Source of the DNA: Bacillota bacterium
Lineage (GTDB): Bacteria; Bacillota; Clostridia; Peptostreptococcales; Anaerovoracaceae
Length of the DNA: 64,000 bases
NCBI GenBank assembly: GCA_017405645.1
Contig: JAFQZZ010000016.1
Coordinates: 1 to 64,000, forward strand
Direction: 5' to 3'
Made by a program: the position numbers and the translations under genes. The notes beneath the pieces are model-generated. The model was not told where the DNA came from. It did not search any database and saw nothing but the letters and a program-made list of their open reading frames with translations. Shown piece after piece: positions 19,256 to 27,014 of this stretch (position 1 is the stretch's first letter; the number at the start of each line of letters is the position of its first letter).

Positions 19256-19282
19256 TACTAAATGAAAAGAATAAAACAAATG

Positions 19283-19318
19283 CCCCGTACGGTCCGGGAG
19301 GACCGGCGGGGTCTTTTT
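19283..19318 (+). terminator. Intrinsic terminator after ecfT
   Basis: CCCCG / CGGGG outer and CGGTCC-GGGA-GGACCG inner stem, followed by TCTTTTT. Confidence 0.9.
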
Positions 19319-19330
19319 ATACTCATTCAT

Positions 19331-19382
19331 CCGCCGCCTTTAAATAGGGCTTTTTTACTTAGTAACAGAGTAAAAAAGCCCA
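19331..19382. repeat. Hairpin repeat, copy 1
   Basis: A 52-base unit starting CCGCCGCCTTTAAATA. It contains a perfect 13-bp hairpin (GGGCTTTTTTACT, loop TAGTAACAG, AGTAAAAAAGCCC) at 19347-19381. A second, 51-base copy lies at 19756-19806 with one substitution and one missing A. The whole interval 19256-20248 has no credible gene. Confidence 0.85.
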
Positions 19383-19541
19383 TACACCGTGAGGCAGGGG
19401 TGGAGGCGAAGATGCTATGCCGTTCCGTGTACCAGGTTTCTTAATAAAGCCTCGAATTTGATGAAGTTTAAGGAATAGTTGGCGGGAAATCAGGTGGCGA
19501 GCCTCCTTGAAATTCCAATTATCAGCTGATTATAAAGTGAG

Positions 19542-19696
19542 ATGTACTAGTTTTGGCCTAAATGGTCCGGAATTAGTACATTATCTGCTATCGAATGTAC
19601 TAGATTATAAGAAAATGAGCGCCATCTGATACATTTAGGAATAAATGGAAGCCTCAAGTGTACTAGATTTCATAGAAAACTATTAAAATTGGTACA
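19542..19696. repeat. Three tandem hairpins sharing an ATGTACTAGAT stem
   Basis: Hairpin a1 pairs ATGTACTA (19542-19549) with TAGTACAT (19574-19581). Hairpin a2 pairs ATGTACTAGAT (19595-19605) with ATCTGATACAT (19624-19634). Hairpin a3 pairs GTGTACTAGATTT (19658-19670) with AAAATTGGTACAT (19685-19696) imperfectly. The loops differ completely. The stem motif therefore recurs in alternating orientation with unrelated spacers. Confidence 0.75.
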
Positions 19697-19755
19697 TACC
19701 ATATGCTATTAATATAGAATAACAGACCTATTTTCAGATTTTTTTGTCGGATCGA

Positions 19756-19806
19756 CCGCCGCCTTTAAATAGGGCTTTTCTACTTAGTAACAGAGTAAAA
19801 AGCCCA
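19756..19806. repeat. Hairpin repeat, copy 2
   Basis: Second copy of the 52-base unit at 19331. The T-to-C change in the left arm and the missing A in the right arm leave a slightly mismatched stem (GGGCTTTTCTACT / AGTAAAAAGCCC). The loop TAGTAACAG is identical. Confidence 0.85.
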
Positions 19807-19880
19807 AGACTCGGCGGGGGAAAAAGCCGTCCATGCACCGGGCGGCGGAAAGAGCCGGGGCAATCACATTCGGTTTTCAA

Positions 19881-20062
19881 GCTTTTTACTCTATAACAAA
19901 ACAAAATTGAAAAAGCGGCGTTTCTTCAGGCTTTGGGTTCTCTTGTTTCCAAGTTTATTGCGGTGTAATCGGATAAAAGACTTGAAAAATGTACATATAC
20001 CCTTCAAGCACAAGCTTGCCATTTCAAGTGTTTTTGTTTCCAATGGGACGAAACACTTGAAA
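19881..20062. repeat. Further hairpins of the same style
   Basis: GCTTTTT (19881-19887) pairs with AAAAAGC (19910-19916) around ACTCTATAACA. CAAGTTTAT near 19950 pairs imperfectly with ATAAAAGACTTG (19973-19984). CTTGAA (19981) pairs with TTCAAG (20003). TTTCAAGTGTTT (20022-20033) pairs perfectly with AAACACTTGAAA (20051-20062). Short open frames across this stretch on both strands are composed of these repeats and are not believed to be genes. Confidence 0.65.
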
Positions 20063-20137
20063 AAGGTATTTCGGGTTGTCCGGGAGAAGGACATTTGAAG
20101 AACGAATTGTGACAAAAAACATTAAATCGTCACAGAC

Positions 20138-20166
20138 TTGACACAATGCTTTGAGATAGTTATAAT
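20138..20166 (+). promoter_or_regulatory. Consensus sigma-A promoter
   Basis: TTGACA-17 bases-TATAAT, a perfect match to consensus and the strongest promoter seen in the window. The predicted start near 20173 is only seven bases before a terminator hairpin. Confidence 0.85.
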
Positions 20167-20179
20167 AAGAGAGACAATC

Positions 20180-20210
20180 GGCGGATAATCAGTTTTATCC
20201 GCCTTTTTTT
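20180..20210 (+). terminator. Terminator directly downstream of the promoter, before the response regulator
   Basis: Perfect 9-bp stem GGCGGATAA / TTATCCGCC, loop TCAGTT, then seven T. It lies between the promoter and the response regulator RBS (20235), so it should stop most transcripts after about 40 nt unless relieved. Confidence 0.85.
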
Positions 20211-20248
20211 GAAATCCCGGAGAGTCCCGGGTCGAAAGGAGTATGAAG

Positions 20249-20932
20249 ATGCAGAACGTACTGATCGCGGAAGACGAAACCAAACTGAGAGAGATCGTTG
20301 TAAAATATCTGAAAAAGGAAGGCTATAACGTATTTGAAGCAGAGGACGGGGAGAAAGCCCTGGAGGTGTTCAAGGAGAACCCCCTGGACCTAGTGATCTT
20401 GGACGTGATGATGCCCAACGTGGACGGATGGTCCTGCTGCCGGGAGATCCGGAAGACCTCCGACGTGCCCATCATCATGCTGACGGCGAGAAGCGAGGAA
20501 AACGACCGGGTCTTCGGGTTTGAACTGGGGGCGGACGACTACGTCACCAAGCCCTTCAGCAACCGGGAACTGATGATGCGGGTGCGGTCCCTGATCCGCC
20601 GGAGCTCCAAGACCACGGAGACCGTGCTGGAAGCCGGCCGGATCAAGATCAACGTGAGAGCCCACCGGGTCATCCTGGACGGAAAGGAAGTGGACCTGTC
20701 CCCGAAGGAATACGACCTGCTGATGTTCTTCTGGGAGAACTGCGACATCGCTTTGTCCCGGGAAAAGATCATCGACAAGATCTGGGGATACGACTATTAC
20801 GGCGATATGCGGACCATCGACACCCACATCAAGCGGCTGAGAAGCAAGATCAAGGATTCCGGCTGCGAGATCCAGACGGTGCGGGGCGTGGGTTACCGCT
20901 TCTATATCAACGAGGATGCAAAGGCAGAATAA
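20249..20932 (+). CDS. OmpR-family response regulator
   Basis: 227 residues from the ATG at 20249. An in-frame ATG at 20243 is only one base from the AAAGGAG and is less likely. Receiver domain at 1-120: acidic pair E8/D9, phosphorylation site D52 (LVILDVMMP), T in MLTARS and K in TKPFS. A winged-helix DNA-binding domain follows (DLSPKEYDLLMFF ... MRTIDTHIKRLRSKI ... TVRGVGYRF). It pairs with the histidine kinase 3 bases downstream. The target genes are unknown. Expression probably depends on the promoter/terminator arrangement just upstream. Confidence 0.93.
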   Translation: MQNVLIAEDETKLREIVVKYLKKEGYNVFEAEDGEKALEVFKENPLDLVILDVMMPNVDGWSCCREIRKTSDVPIIMLTARSEENDRVFGFELGADDYVTKPFSNRELMMRVRSLIRRSSKTTETVLEAGRIKINVRAHRVILDGKEVDLSPKEYDLLMFFWENCDIALSREKIIDKIWGYDYYGDMRTIDTHIKRLRSKIKDSGCEIQTVRGVGYRFYINEDAKAE

Positions 20933-20935
20933 GTC

Positions 20936-22408
20936 ATGAAGAAATCGATATTTACCAAGACTTTCGTGACGATCCTGATCGCCGTCATGCTGATCCTGAT
21001 CGCCTCCTACCTGATCCTGAGCCTCTTCGCCGGCCGTGTCTACTACGCCAGCAAGCTGACCCAGGCCAAGGAAGCGGCGGACAAGGTGGGTGTGATCATG
21101 ACGGAGTCCAGCGAAAGCTACGAGGAGTTTATCTACCGGGTGGACGAGCTGGTCATCGAGACCGGCGGCCGGATCATCATTCTGGACAGCGATAACTCCC
21201 TGCTGTACGGCGGCCGGGCGAATATGGACATAGAGAACACCAACGAATTCGTGCCGATAGACTCCCTGAACCTGATGCCCGGAGCCACGAAGATCTACGA
21301 ATACAAGGATGAGAACGGGGAACTGACCCAGTACACCTATGCGGAGCGATTGGAGAACAACGTGCTGGTGCTGGTGGGCATCCAGGTCAAGGCCATCTCC
21401 GACGCGGTGAAGATCATGAAAATGCTGATGATGTTTATCATGATCGCCTCGGCCCTGATCGCCGTGGACGCGGCCTATCTGCTGTCCCGGAACATTTCCG
21501 TGCCCTTACGGCGGCTGAATTACGTCGCCAAAGAGATCGGGCGCCTGAACTTCGACGTCCGTTACGAAGGGGACCGGGAGGATGAGATTGGGACCCTGGG
21601 GAATACCCTCAACGACCTGTCGGAAAAACTGCAGAAGAACATCGACGGGCTGAGGAACGAACTGGAAAAGGAAAAGAACCTGGAAGTGCTGCGGCGGCAG
21701 TTCACCGCCCAGGTCTCCCATGAAATGCAGACCCCGATCGCCGTGATCAACAGCTACCTGGAGGCCATCGAGGACGGCGTGGTAGAGGACGAGGAAGAGC
21801 AGCAGCGCTATTTCGAGGTCATCGGCGACGAGATCGACAAGATGAGCAAGATGGTCAAGGGGATGCTGGACATCTCCCAGATCGAATCCGGCACCTTCAC
21901 CATCAACCGGGAGGAATTCGACATTTACGGGCTGCTGGAGCCGGCCTGCGAGAAATTCAGCCAGCTGGCCCAGACCCAGGGGATCTTCCTGGAGTGCAGC
22001 GAGATCCCGGAAAACAGTTTCTATATCTACGGGGACGAGTTCCGGCTGGAGCAGGTGCTGACCAACTTCATCTCCAACGCCTTCAAGCATGCCGATGGAG
22101 ACCAGCGGGTCATCCTGAGCTTTGAAGAGATCAGCGAGGACGAGATGATGGAACCGCCCACATCCCGGTACGACCGGGGCATCCGGATCTCCGTATGGAA
22201 TGAAGGAAAGGGCATCAGCGAGGAAGACCTGCCCTACATCTGGGAGAAATTCTACAAGGCCCAGACCCTGACGGGGCAGAAGGGCACCGGACTGGGGCTG
22301 TCCATTTCCCGCAGCATCCTGCAGATGCACAAGTATGCCTTCGGGGCGAAGAACATCGACGGCGGCGTGGTGTTCTGGTTTGAGGCTCCCGGACGGTTTG
22401 AACGATAA
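20936..22408 (+). CDS. Membrane sensor histidine kinase
   Basis: 490 residues. TM1 at about 10-32, extracellular sensing domain of about 125 residues, TM2 at about 163-183, HAMP at about 184-238, dimerisation domain with H262 in SHEMQTP (a variant of the usual HELRTP), and ATPase domain with N box (NFISNAFKHA), G1 (VWNEGKGI) and G2 (GTGLGLSISR). It phosphorylates the regulator encoded immediately upstream. The extracellular domain has no recognised ligand-binding signature. Confidence 0.92.
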   Translation: MKKSIFTKTFVTILIAVMLILIASYLILSLFAGRVYYASKLTQAKEAADKVGVIMTESSESYEEFIYRVDELVIETGGRIIILDSDNSLLYGGRANMDIENTNEFVPIDSLNLMPGATKIYEYKDENGELTQYTYAERLENNVLVLVGIQVKAISDAVKIMKMLMMFIMIASALIAVDAAYLLSRNISVPLRRLNYVAKEIGRLNFDVRYEGDREDEIGTLGNTLNDLSEKLQKNIDGLRNELEKEKNLEVLRRQFTAQVSHEMQTPIAVINSYLEAIEDGVVEDEEEQQRYFEVIGDEIDKMSKMVKGMLDISQIESGTFTINREEFDIYGLLEPACEKFSQLAQTQGIFLECSEIPENSFYIYGDEFRLEQVLTNFISNAFKHADGDQRVILSFEEISEDEMMEPPTSRYDRGIRISVWNEGKGISEEDLPYIWEKFYKAQTLTGQKGTGLGLSISRSILQMHKYAFGAKNIDGGVVFWFEAPGRFER

Positions 22409-22413
22409 GAACA

Positions 22414-23058
22414 ATGCGATACAGAAGAGTCAAAGGAGCCACGGAGAAGATCGAGCGGCTGCAGGCGTATTTCGTCACCGGACCGGAAGAATACCGGGGC
22501 CGGTGGTCGGAAGTCTTCGGCAACGATCATCCCCTGTTCCTGGAAATGGGCTGCGGCAAGGGAAAGTTCTTAACGGAACTGGCCCGGCGGCACCCGGAAT
22601 ACAACTACATCGGAGTGGAAGGCCAGGAGCGGGTCTTTCTCCGGGCGGCGCAGCGGGCCCATGAAGCGGAGCTTTCCAACATCCGCTTCATCGGGCAGTT
22701 CCTGCAGCGGCCTTCGGAGTGCTTCGGACCGGGGGAGATTGAAGGACTGTACCTGAATTTCAGCGATCCCTGGCCCAAGGCCCGGCACGCCAAGCGGCGG
22801 CTGACCCACCACCGGTACCTGGAGGAATACGGAAAGATCCTGAAACCGGGAGGGACCGTCGCCTTCAAGACCGACGGCGACGGCATGTTCGAATTCTCGT
22901 TGGAGGAATTCCGGGACTTCGGCGCAACGATCCTGGAGATCTCCTGGGATCTCCACGCTTCGCCTCTGAAAGCGAAGGAAATCACCACGGAATACGAAGA
23001 TAAATTCAGGGAATGGGGCGAACCCATCAAATACATGAAGGCGGTGTTGAACAAATGA
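22414..23058 (+). CDS. trmB: tRNA (guanine-N7-)-methyltransferase
   Basis: 214 residues. Makes m7G46 in tRNA using SAM. The SAM motif FLEMGCGKGKFL, the catalytic-region NFSDPWPKARHAKRRL and the late TEYEDKF segment are standard. The stop overlaps the start of the next small gene (ATGA). Confidence 0.95.
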   Translation: MRYRRVKGATEKIERLQAYFVTGPEEYRGRWSEVFGNDHPLFLEMGCGKGKFLTELARRHPEYNYIGVEGQERVFLRAAQRAHEAELSNIRFIGQFLQRPSECFGPGEIEGLYLNFSDPWPKARHAKRRLTHHRYLEEYGKILKPGGTVAFKTDGDGMFEFSLEEFRDFGATILEISWDLHASPLKAKEITTEYEDKFREWGEPIKYMKAVLNK

Positions 23059-23288
23059 AGAAATCAGCCATCATCATCGGCGCGGTGGTCATCCTCGCCC
23101 TGCTGGTATTCGGCATCATGGAAAAGACATTGTCCTCGACCGTAGGAAACCTGGGCGTCATCATCATGTACGCCATCCTGGCGGTCGTCCTGGCGGTGCT
23201 CTACAAGCGCGCCTCCCGGGAGGCCAAGGAGGAAGAGGAAAAACTGCGGAAAGAGCATCCGGAGCTTTTTGAAGAGGAAGAGGAATAG
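23055..23288 (+). CDS. Small membrane protein with acidic coiled tail
   Basis: 77 residues from the ATG overlapping the trmB stop (ATGA), which implies translational coupling. Two hydrophobic helices (about 5-20 and 33-50) are followed by an Arg/Lys-rich boundary and a Glu-rich tail (KEEEEKLRKEHPELFEEEEE). No family recognised. The position between trmB and typA and the inside-positive pattern suggest a two-helix inner-membrane protein with a cytoplasmic tail. Confidence 0.75.
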   Translation: MKKSAIIIGAVVILALLVFGIMEKTLSSTVGNLGVIIMYAILAVVLAVLYKRASREAKEEEEKLRKEHPELFEEEEE

Positions 23289-23303
23289 AAAGAAGGAAGA
23301 AGC

Positions 23304-25139
23304 ATGCGGGATGAATCCCTTAGAAACATCGCCATCATCGCTCACGTCGATCATGGCAAGACCACCCTGGTGGACCAGCTGCTGAAGCAGTCCGGGGTCT
23401 ACCGGGAAAACCAGGAAGTGACGGAACGGGTCATGGACAGCAATGACCTGGAGCGGGAGAGAGGCATCACCATCCTGGCCAAGAACACCTCGGTACGGTA
23501 CAAGAACGTCAAGATCAACATCGTGGACACTCCGGGCCACGCCGATTTCGGCGGGGAAGTGGAGCGGATCCTGAAGATGGTGGATGGCGTTCTTCTTCTG
23601 GTGGACGCCTTTGAGGGGCCCATGCCCCAGACCCGGTTCGTGCTGCAGCGGGCCCTGGAACTGAACCACAAGGTGATCCTGGTGGTGAACAAGGTGGACC
23701 GGCCGGAACAGCGGGCGGAAGAGGTCACGGACGAGACTCTGGAGCTGCTGCTGGACCTGAACGCCACGGACGAGCAGCTGGATTCCCCCATCATCTACTG
23801 CTCCGCCAAGAAGGGCTGGGCGGCGTATGATCCGGAGGATTTCCTGCAGGAGGACCTGTCCGGCATGGACATGCGGCCCCTGTTCGACACGATTCTGAAC
23901 TACATCGATCCGCCGGAGGCGGACCGGGAGAGCCCGGTGCAGATCCTGGTTTCTTCCATCGATTACAACGATTACGTGGGCCGGATGGCCGTGGGAAAGA
24001 TCCAGCGGGGGGTGCTGAGGCAGGGCCAGGAAGTGACGGTCTGCGACTATCACCACCCGGAGACGATGTACAAGGGGAAGGTCTCTAACCTTTATCAGTT
24101 CGAAGACCTGGGAAAGGAAGCGGTGGACAGCGCGTCCGCCGGCAACATCGTCTGCTTCTCCGGCATCGACCGGATCACCATCGGGGAAACGGTCTGCGCG
24201 CCGGAGGCGCCGGAGCCCCTGCCCTTCGTTAAGATTTCCCCGCCCACCATTGAAATGGTATTCTGCGTCAACGACAGCCCCTTCGCCGGACGGGAAGGCA
24301 CTTACGTCACCTCCCGGAACCTGCGGGACCGGCTGGAGCGGGAACTGCTGAAGGATGTTTCGCTGAAGGTGAGGGAACTGAACACGGATTCCTTCGCGGT
24401 GGCGGGACGGGGCGAGATGCACCTGTCCATCCTCATCGAGACCATGCGTCGGGAAGGCTATGAATTCGCGGTGGGGACCCCCAGGGTCCTGTACCGGGAG
24501 ATCGACGGCAAGAAGTGCGAACCCATCGAGCGGGTGGTCATCGACGTGCCCCAGGAAAGCGTGGGCGCGGTCATGGAAAAGATGGGTCCCCGGAAAGGGG
24601 AACTGAGGTCCATGACCCCCATCGGCAGCCGGACGCGGCTGGAACTGCTGGTGCCGGCCCGGGGCCTTCTGGGATACAAGAACGAATTCCTGACGGATAC
24701 TCGAGGAGAGGGCATCATGACCTCCGTCTTCGAGGACTACCAGCCCTACAAGGGCAGCATCCCCGCCCGGACCGGCGGCTCCCTGATCGCCTTCGAGACC
24801 GGGGAAGCGGTGGGCTACGGCCTGTGGAACGCCCAGGACCGGGGGACGATGTTCATCGAGCCCCAGACGTCGGTGTACGCCGGGATGATCGTGGGAGTCT
24901 CCCCCAAGAGCGAGGACATCGTGGTGAACGTCTGCAAGAAGAAGCACGTGACCAACACCCGGGCAGCGGGGAGCGACGAAGCGCTGCGGCTGACGCCGGC
25001 GAAAAAGATGAGTCTGGAGCAGTGCCTGGAATTCCTGAAGGACGATGAACTGCTGGAAGTGACCCCGAAGAGCACACGGCTGAGGAAGCGGATCCTGGAC
25101 CACGAGCAGCGGATGAAGCAGCGGGCCCGGCAGAAGTAA
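23304..25139 (+). CDS. typA: Ribosome-associated GTPase TypA/BipA
   Basis: 611 residues. A translational GTPase of the EF-G family involved in ribosome assembly and stress adaptation. G1 [10 protein letters not shown], the switch-region [12 protein letters not shown]3 DTPGHADFG and G4 NKVDRPEQR are seen at the N-terminus. The BipA-specific C-terminal region is complete (SVYAGMIVG ... [19 protein letters not shown]). RBS AGAAGGAAG. Confidence 0.96.
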   Translation: MRDESLRNIAIIAHVDHGKTTLVDQLLKQSGVYRENQEVTERVMDSNDLERERGITILAKNTSVRYKNVKINIVDTPGHADFGGEVERILKMVDGVLLLVDAFEGPMPQTRFVLQRALELNHKVILVVNKVDRPEQRAEEVTDETLELLLDLNATDEQLDSPIIYCSAKKGWAAYDPEDFLQEDLSGMDMRPLFDTILNYIDPPEADRESPVQILVSSIDYNDYVGRMAVGKIQRGVLRQGQEVTVCDYHHPETMYKGKVSNLYQFEDLGKEAVDSASAGNIVCFSGIDRITIGETVCAPEAPEPLPFVKISPPTIEMVFCVNDSPFAGREGTYVTSRNLRDRLERELLKDVSLKVRELNTDSFAVAGRGEMHLSILIETMRREGYEFAVGTPRVLYREIDGKKCEPIERVVIDVPQESVGAVMEKMGPRKGELRSMTPIGSRTRLELLVPARGLLGYKNEFLTDTRGEGIMTSVFEDYQPYKGSIPARTGGSLIAFETGEAVGYGLWNAQDRGTMFIEPQTSVYAGMIVGVSPKSEDIVVNVCKKKHVTNTRAAGSDEALRLTPAKKMSLEQCLEFLKDDELLEVTPKSTRLRKRILDHEQRMKQRARQK

Positions 25140-25199
25140 AAACGTTTATGCGCATTTACAAAACAGAAATATTTCTGTAATATTTTCTTAATATTCATA

Positions 25200-25260
25200 A
25201 ACCGGCGTGTTTTCCCGAAAAACTGTAGCATTTTGAGGGATTTCACGCCGGTTTTGCTTT
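25200..25260 (+). terminator. Terminator after typA
   Basis: A 10-bp stem AACCGGCGTG / CACGCCGGTT encloses a 34-base loop with an inner TCCC / GGGA pair, then TTTTGCTTT. A 16-base perfect palindrome (ACAGAAATATTTCTGT, 25163-25178) precedes it. Confidence 0.75.
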
Positions 25261-25311
25261 CATACCGTTTCTTATCATTCGGCAAATCATCATACGAACG
25301 CATACGGTCAA

Positions 25312-25340
25312 TTGAAACAAAAAATATATGGAAATATAAT
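25312..25340 (+). promoter_or_regulatory. Promoter of the amidohydrolase-TRAP cluster
   Basis: TTGAAA-17-TATAAT. The leader of about 75 nt holds a perfect GCAGCCG-GAGA-CGGCTGC hairpin (25376-25393, GNRA loop) shortly before the RBS. Confidence 0.8.
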
Positions 25341-25419
25341 AAAATATAAGGAAAAGTTTCGACACATATCGGCCGGCAGCCGGAGACGGCTGCAATTATT
25401 TCTGAAGGAGAAACAGATC

Positions 25420-27000
25420 ATGAAAACAGCCTATGTGAACGGTGTCATCTACACCATGAGAGAAGAAGGCGAAACCATCCGCGCGTTTGTCGTGGAAGAC
25501 GGCGAATTCATCTGCTGCGGCAGCGACGAGGAAGCAAAGGCCATCGCGGACGAAGTGGTGGACCTGGGCGGAAAGACCGTGCTGCCGGGCTTTATCGATA
25601 CCCACCAGCACCTGTATTCCTACGCGAAGGACCTGACCAAGCTGAACCTGAAGGGAACGAAATCCCTGGAGGAACTCCAGGCCCGGATCGCCGAAAAGGC
25701 GGCGACCCTCCAGCCGGGGGAATGGATCCAGGGCACCGGTTTTGACCATGAGGATTTCCCGGTGAAGGAACTGCCCACCCGGTGGGACCTGGACAAGGCG
25801 GCGCCGGAGAATCCGGTGCTGATCACCCGGTACGACCTGCACATCAACTGCTCCAACAACCTGGCGCTGAAACTGGCGGGCATCGACAAAGATTACGTGC
25901 CGGAAGTGGACAATACCGTGTTATACGATGAGAACGGCGAACCCAATGGTGTGATCATGGACCAGGTGGCGGCGGACATGTCCGCCCTGATCCCGGATCC
26001 CATGGCCACAAGGGAACAGAAGCTGGATGCGCTGGAAATGGCCTGCCACGACCTGAACAAGGCCGGGCTGACCGGGGTCCATCCCATCCAGGCCAAGCAC
26101 GTGGACCTGTTCGAGGACCTGGGGCTGTACCAGGATCTGAACGACCAGGGACGGCTGACGGCCCGGATCTATTTCGGATACGACGCCCTGCCGGGACTGG
26201 GCATGCGCTACGGACTGGGGGACTCCATGGTGAAGTACGGATTCTACAAACTCTTCACCGACGGGAGCCTGGGGGCCCGGACCGCTCTGCTGAACGAACC
26301 CTATACCGATGATCCCACCAAGATCGGGATCACGAACCATACACAGGAAGAACTGGATGCGCTGGTGAAGGAAGCCTGGGACCTGGGCCTGCAGATCGGC
26401 GTCCACCAGATCGGCGACCGGGCCATCGAAATGGTGGTGGAATCTTTGGAAAAAGCCTATGCCGCCAATCCGAGGACCGATGCCCGGTTCCGGATGATCC
26501 ATATGTCCCTGGTGAACGAGGACATCATCCGGCGGATGAAGAAACTGCCGGTGATCCTGGACATCCAGCCTATGTTCGTTTCCACCAACGTCCGCTGGTC
26601 CGAGACCCGGGTGGGTCCGGAACGGGCGAAATACAATTACGCATGGAAGAGCTTTATCGATGAGGGCTTCATCCTTACCGCAGGTTCGGACTCCCCGATC
26701 GAGACCTTTGATCCCATGAAAGGTTCTTACGCCATCGTGACCCGCCAGGGAATGGACGGTTACCCGGAGGGCGGATGGTATCCGGAGCAGCGTGTCTCCC
26801 CCTATGAAGCCCTCTGTATGTATACGAAAAACGCCGCCTACGCGTCCTATGAAGAGGATGTGAAGGGGACCATCGAAGAAGGAAAGTATGCGGACTTCGT
26901 GATCCTGGACCGGAACGTCTTCGAGATCCCCCATTCGGAGATCAAGGACGTCACTGTCGAGAAGACCTACCTGGGCGGCAGGCTCGTATATGAGAAATAG
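25420..27000 (+). CDS. YtcJ-type amidohydrolase, copy 1
   Basis: 526 residues from the ATG at 25420, 9 bases after GAAGGAG. Amidohydro_3 / YtcJ family: metal-dependent hydrolases of amides or related bonds. The HxH metal motif is H62-Q-H64 in GFIDTHQH. Later motifs FTDGSLGART, HQIGDRAIE and AGSDSPIE match the family's metal and substrate loops. No signal peptide, so cytoplasmic. A close paralogue follows after 14 bases. The TRAP transporter downstream may bring in its substrate; the substrate itself is not predictable. Confidence 0.88.
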   Translation: MKTAYVNGVIYTMREEGETIRAFVVEDGEFICCGSDEEAKAIADEVVDLGGKTVLPGFIDTHQHLYSYAKDLTKLNLKGTKSLEELQARIAEKAATLQPGEWIQGTGFDHEDFPVKELPTRWDLDKAAPENPVLITRYDLHINCSNNLALKLAGIDKDYVPEVDNTVLYDENGEPNGVIMDQVAADMSALIPDPMATREQKLDALEMACHDLNKAGLTGVHPIQAKHVDLFEDLGLYQDLNDQGRLTARIYFGYDALPGLGMRYGLGDSMVKYGFYKLFTDGSLGARTALLNEPYTDDPTKIGITNHTQEELDALVKEAWDLGLQIGVHQIGDRAIEMVVESLEKAYAANPRTDARFRMIHMSLVNEDIIRRMKKLPVILDIQPMFVSTNVRWSETRVGPERAKYNYAWKSFIDEGFILTAGSDSPIETFDPMKGSYAIVTRQGMDGYPEGGWYPEQRVSPYEALCMYTKNAAYASYEEDVKGTIEEGKYADFVILDRNVFEIPHSEIKDVTVEKTYLGGRLVYEK

Positions 27001-27014
27001 AAGGAAGTGAGAGT

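Noticed and set aside
19331-20062. CRISPR array
   Set aside because: Repeats alternate in orientation, spacers have irregular length, repeat units differ, and no cas genes are near.
19891-20115. Short open frames on both strands in the repeat region
   Set aside because: They are made almost entirely of hairpin repeats, and both strands stay open for the same reason; no RBS or domain.
23064-25103. 679-codon minus-strand frame opposite typA
   Set aside because: Antisense shadow of a well-defined TypA gene; no RBS or known domain.
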